Shown here: positions 6,349-9,409 of the stretch, one piece after another
Layout: every line of letters starts with the position of its first letter
How positions within the stretch are numbered: the first letter of the stretch is position 1
Assembly: GCF_002410825.1 (NCBI RefSeq)
Contig: NZ_DHOS01000077.1
Location: 1-9,409, forward strand
Direction: 5' to 3'
DNA: 9,409 nt
Source of the DNA: Proteiniphilum sp. UBA5384
Lineage (GTDB): Bacteria; Bacteroidota; Bacteroidia; Bacteroidales; Dysgonomonadaceae
Translations under genes and position numbers: made by a program
Notes under the pieces: generated by a model
What the model was told of the DNA's origin: nothing
The model's input: only the letters and a program-made list of their open reading frames with translations
Database searches by the model: none

Positions 6349-9303
6349 ATGATAACCTATAAAAAACAGGGATTAATCTTTATCTCCATAGTTGTGCTGT
6401 TGATGGTAGGGGGATGTAGAAATACAGAGATAAATCAGACAGAAATCCAGTCGATTGATTATGATTTTCTATCTGGGAACTTCAAGGCTCCGGATCCATC
6501 AAGTGGCGTGAATTGCTGGTGGTGGTGGTTGAACGGAAACGTCACCAAAGAGGCCATTACCAAAGATCTGGAAGCCATGAGATCAAAAAACTTCCAGGGT
6601 GCTATGATCTTTGATGCTGGAGGACACAACCAACGCGGTAACAAAGACATCCCTGCCGGGCCCTTGTACGGTTCGGACGAATGGATTGAACTTTTTTTAT
6701 TTGCTTTAGACGAAGCGAAAAGACTGGGATTGGAAATCGGTTTCAATATACAAAGCGGATGGAACTTGGGAGGGCCAGGCGTGACACCTGAGCATGCGGC
6801 TAAACAACTGACCTTCTCCGAGATAAAGGTTAAAGGTGGTCAAAAGATTACTCTACAGCTAAGCATGCCACTCCATCATGAGTTGTATAAGGATATAACG
6901 GTATTAGCATTTCCAGTCCATGTAGATACCACAAAAAATGAGGAAATCCACTTTTTGGATTATAAGCTCGGATTCCATGAATTGGGTGGTTCTGCTCCCG
7001 ATACCCGTTTTTTGTTGGATAATATGTCTCTACCTCAGAATAGCGAAGTGAAAAACGGCAAATTTATCTATTACGTAAACAAAGAGGAGGTAATTGATAT
7101 TTCGTCATTCATGGATGAGAAAGGTACCCTGAAATGGCAGGCTCCGGACGGGGAATGGAACATTATGCGTATCGGGTATACTTGCACCAAGGCCCACGTG
7201 TCAACTTCAAGTGAAGGGTGGCAAGGAAGGGTGCTCGACTATCTGAGCCGGGACGCATTCGATTTCTACTGGCACGACGTAGTTGAACCTATATTGAATG
7301 CTTCAGGAAAGCACGTAGGAACAACACTGAAATTCATGGAAACCGACAGTTGGGAGTGTGGAGGAATGAACTGGACGGTTAATTTTGCCGATGAATTCAA
7401 GCATTATCGTAAATACGACCTGAAAAATTATTTACCTGTTATTGCTGGACATGTGGTAGACAATATAGACGTTACACATGCATTCCTGGCGGATTTCAGG
7501 AAAACATTAGCCGATTTGGTGGCCAATAATCACTATGCCCGCTTCGCAGAATATGCCCATAAGAATGGCATGGGAATCCAACCTGAATCGGCTGGTCCTC
7601 ATGCAGGTCCACTAGACGGGATAAAAAATTATGGATATAGTGATATTGCCATGAGCGAATTCTGGTCGCCGTCACCGCACCGACCAACTCCTCAACAACG
7701 TTATTTTGTAAAACAAGCTTCATCGGCCGCACATATTTATGGGAAGAAAATAGTGGGTGCTGAATCATTCACAACGATAGGTCCTCATTGGAATGATGAA
7801 TTGTGGCGCGATCAGAAATCGTCATTCGACCACGAGATTTGTGCAGGATTAAATCGGGTTTACTTCCACACTTTTACCTGCTCTCCGAAAGGAATGGGAA
7901 TGCCTGGACAGGAATATTTTGCAGGAACGCACGTCAATCCCCAGGTTACTTGGTGGAGTGAATCCGGAGCATTCATGGATTACCTGCATCGTACGCAGTT
8001 TGTTGTGCAAAATGGAAAGTTTGTGGCGGATGTCCTCTATTATTACGGCGACCATGTGCCCAATGTTTTTTCCAATAAACAGGCTGATCCCGCTGGCGCA
8101 TTGCCGGGATTTGATTACGATGTGACGGATGAAACTATCCTGATGCGCCTGAAGGTGAAAAACGGGAAAATTATTGTTCCGGGAGGAATAGAGTATCGGG
8201 TATTGGTATTGCCCGACCACAGGGTACTTTCACTGGAAGCCTTACGAAAAGTGGAATCCATTTTATCGCAAGGGGCCGAAGTAATTGGATACAAACCGGA
8301 ACGATTGATCAGCCTGACAGGTGGGGAAAAAGCACAACGTAAATTCCGGGAACTGGCAGATAAGATATGGGGAGAATACACTCAGGACAAGGGAAGTAAA
8401 AAATACAAGAAAGGAATAGTATCATGGGGTATATCCGCAAGAGACTATTTACGATCGAAAGGGGTCTTCCCGGACTTGGAGATATCGAATGACCGTGCAG
8501 AGGATTTCGATTATATACACTATACAATAGGCGGTAGCGATCTCTATTTTATAAGTAATCAAACGGAGGAGGTAAAAACTATTGAAACTGTTTTTCGAAT
8601 TGAGGGACGCCAACCGGAACTATGGGATGCCTTGACCGGCGAAATCCGAGAAGTAAAAGCTTTCTCCCAACAAAACGGACGGATTATGGTGCCATTGACC
8701 CTTGAACCCTACGGTTCCATCATCGTATTGTTCAATAGGGAAATAGACTGTACGGTTCAGGGTAGTGAAAAGACAAATTATCCCGGTTACACCTCGGTTC
8801 AAGAACTGGATGGCAGTTGGAGTGTCTATTTTTCCCCTGAATACGGTGGACCGGGAACGGTCAATTTCCCAGAGTTAATAGATTGGAGCACTTCAAAGGA
8901 AGAGCGTATCAAGTTTTACTCCGGCGCTGCTGTTTATCATAAGAAATTTCATTTTAGCCCTGAACAACATAACGCCTATTTTCTTCAATTGGAAAATGTG
9001 AAAGATGTAGGTATTGCCAGAATTAGGATAAACGGAACAGATAAGGGGGTTGTATGGACCAAACCTTTCAGGGTTGATGTAACTGACGAATTGGTGGAAG
9101 GTGAAAACAGCCTCGAAATAACCGTGGTCAATTCCTGGTATAACCGTGTGGCAGGTGATGAGATGAATCCCAAAAAGGATCAGATTACCCAAACCAATAT
9201 TGTGTTGGTAAACGATTTCAGAGGACATCCGCGCAAGGAGATACCTCTGGAACCATCCGGATTACTTGGTCCCGTATCGATCAAAACGAAACAACATCAT
9301 TAA
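6349..9303 (+). CDS. GH106-like glycoside hydrolase lipoprotein, probable alpha-L-rhamnosidase
   Basis: This 984-aa enzyme probably removes terminal alpha-L-rhamnose, or a related sugar, from a complex glycan. The start gives a lipoprotein signal ending in VGGC (Cys 23), so it is membrane-anchored at the envelope. Which face it sits on is uncertain. GH106-type features are CWWWWLNGNVTKEAITKDLE (residues 56-75), METDSWECGG (330-339), QPESAGPHAGP (~412) and VGAESFT (~470). Candidate catalytic or calcium-binding acids are E331, D333, E336, E413, E437 and E472, and I cannot rank them. A Rossmann-like region follows (VLVLPDHRVLSLEALRKV, from ~615). The last ~165 residues (from ~820) form a GH2-type sugar-binding beta-sandwich with YSGAAVYHKKF, GVVWTKPFRVDVTDEL and NSWYNR. 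Length fits the family. It lies 77 bases after susD on the same strand, so it is likely in the same operon. The family is fairly sure and the substrate is inference; divergent GH106 relatives are poorly characterised. Confidence 0.87.
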   Translation: MITYKKQGLIFISIVVLLMVGGCRNTEINQTEIQSIDYDFLSGNFKAPDPSSGVNCWWWWLNGNVTKEAITKDLEAMRSKNFQGAMIFDAGGHNQRGNKDIPAGPLYGSDEWIELFLFALDEAKRLGLEIGFNIQSGWNLGGPGVTPEHAAKQLTFSEIKVKGGQKITLQLSMPLHHELYKDITVLAFPVHVDTTKNEEIHFLDYKLGFHELGGSAPDTRFLLDNMSLPQNSEVKNGKFIYYVNKEEVIDISSFMDEKGTLKWQAPDGEWNIMRIGYTCTKAHVSTSSEGWQGRVLDYLSRDAFDFYWHDVVEPILNASGKHVGTTLKFMETDSWECGGMNWTVNFADEFKHYRKYDLKNYLPVIAGHVVDNIDVTHAFLADFRKTLADLVANNHYARFAEYAHKNGMGIQPESAGPHAGPLDGIKNYGYSDIAMSEFWSPSPHRPTPQQRYFVKQASSAAHIYGKKIVGAESFTTIGPHWNDELWRDQKSSFDHEICAGLNRVYFHTFTCSPKGMGMPGQEYFAGTHVNPQVTWWSESGAFMDYLHRTQFVVQNGKFVADVLYYYGDHVPNVFSNKQADPAGALPGFDYDVTDETILMRLKVKNGKIIVPGGIEYRVLVLPDHRVLSLEALRKVESILSQGAEVIGYKPERLISLTGGEKAQRKFRELADKIWGEYTQDKGSKKYKKGIVSWGISARDYLRSKGVFPDLEISNDRAEDFDYIHYTIGGSDLYFISNQTEEVKTIETVFRIEGRQPELWDALTGEIREVKAFSQQNGRIMVPLTLEPYGSIIVLFNREIDCTVQGSEKTNYPGYTSVQELDGSWSVYFSPEYGGPGTVNFPELIDWSTSKEERIKFYSGAAVYHKKFHFSPEQHNAYFLQLENVKDVGIARIRINGTDKGVVWTKPFRVDVTDELVEGENSLEITVVNSWYNRVAGDEMNPKKDQITQTNIVLVNDFRGHPRKEIPLEPSGLLGPVSIKTKQHH

Positions 9304-9305
9304 AA

Positions 9306-9349
9306 ACAAAGGGTGTAAATCTTGTAGCTATTTGATTTACACCCTTTGT
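9306..9349. terminator. Perfect 16-bp hairpin, likely shared terminator
   Basis: ACAAAGGGTGTAAATC (9306-9321) and GATTTACACCCTTTGT (9334-9349) are exact reverse complements around a 12-base loop. On the minus strand the stem is followed by TTTTTA, so it works best as an intrinsic terminator for a gene coming in from the right. On the plus strand it starts 2 bases after the hydrolase stop and is followed by ATGCAAAAAAAT, with no U-tract. It could still stop or protect the operon transcript. Confidence 0.7.
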
Positions 9350-9370
9350 ATGCAAAAAAATCAAGGTTTG

Positions 9371-9409
9371 TCAAATTTTCGGGATCAAGCGGTATGTATT
9401 CGTTAAAAC
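9371..9409 (-). CDS. Possible 3' end of a convergent gene (partial)
   Basis: Read on the minus strand from the window edge, one frame gives VLTNTYRLIPKI and then TGA (9371-9373). That stop lies 21 bases before a strong hairpin with a T-tract, which is the usual layout for a gene end. Another frame is open further (FNEYIPLDPENLTNLDFF) and runs through the hairpin to the TAA at 9301-9303, so the frame is undecided. Only 12 codons are visible and no family can be named. Confidence 0.25.
   Translation of the reverse strand, partial: VLTNTYRLIPKI

Noticed and set aside
7849..8220. Minus-strand frame of 123 codons inside the hydrolase, and similar frames in the three large genes
   Set aside because: All are antisense or off-frame shadows of strongly supported genes and show no family features.

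Overview
The window looks like chromosomal DNA of a gut-type or environmental Bacteroidota bacterium (Bacteroides/Parabacteroides-like). The evidence is an adjacent SusC/SusD pair, lipoprotein signals with Bacteroidota character, AT-rich gene starts without strong Shine-Dalgarno sequences, and -7 boxes of the TAnnTTTG type. The genus cannot be fixed from this sequence alone.

Layout. Positions 32-415 (minus strand) hold a small acidic protein that I do not recognise. Positions 416-1174 are AT-rich and hold no intact gene, but 540-772 (minus strand) carries the frameshifted C-terminal remnant of what looks like an alpha/beta hydrolase. Positions 1175-1394 form the control region of the main operon, with two candidate promoters and a pair of overlapping inverted repeats. 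Then follow three plus-strand genes: a SusC-like TonB-dependent transporter (1395-4463), a SusD-like surface glycan-binding lipoprotein (4484-6271), and a large GH106-like glycoside hydrolase lipoprotein (6349-9303). A perfect 16-bp hairpin closes the region (9306-9349). Beyond it, about 40 bases may be the tail of a convergent minus-strand gene.

How the genes work together. This is a compact polysaccharide utilisation locus (PUL), or its core. The hydrolase, probably an alpha-L-rhamnosidase or a relative, would trim a glycan at the cell envelope. The SusD-like lipoprotein would capture oligosaccharides and lid the SusC-like channel, which imports them into the periplasm using TonB energy. 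The transporter has no N-terminal STN domain, which argues against direct ECF-sigma/anti-sigma signalling. No regulator (HTCS, AraC, ECF/FecR) lies within the window, so it is elsewhere or just outside.

Novelty. I see no clearly new system. The points most worth checking are the overlapping dyads in the susC leader, a stop codon placed in the loop of a perfect hairpin at the end of susD, the shared end hairpin, the decayed hydrolase, and the exact specificity of the GH106-like enzyme.
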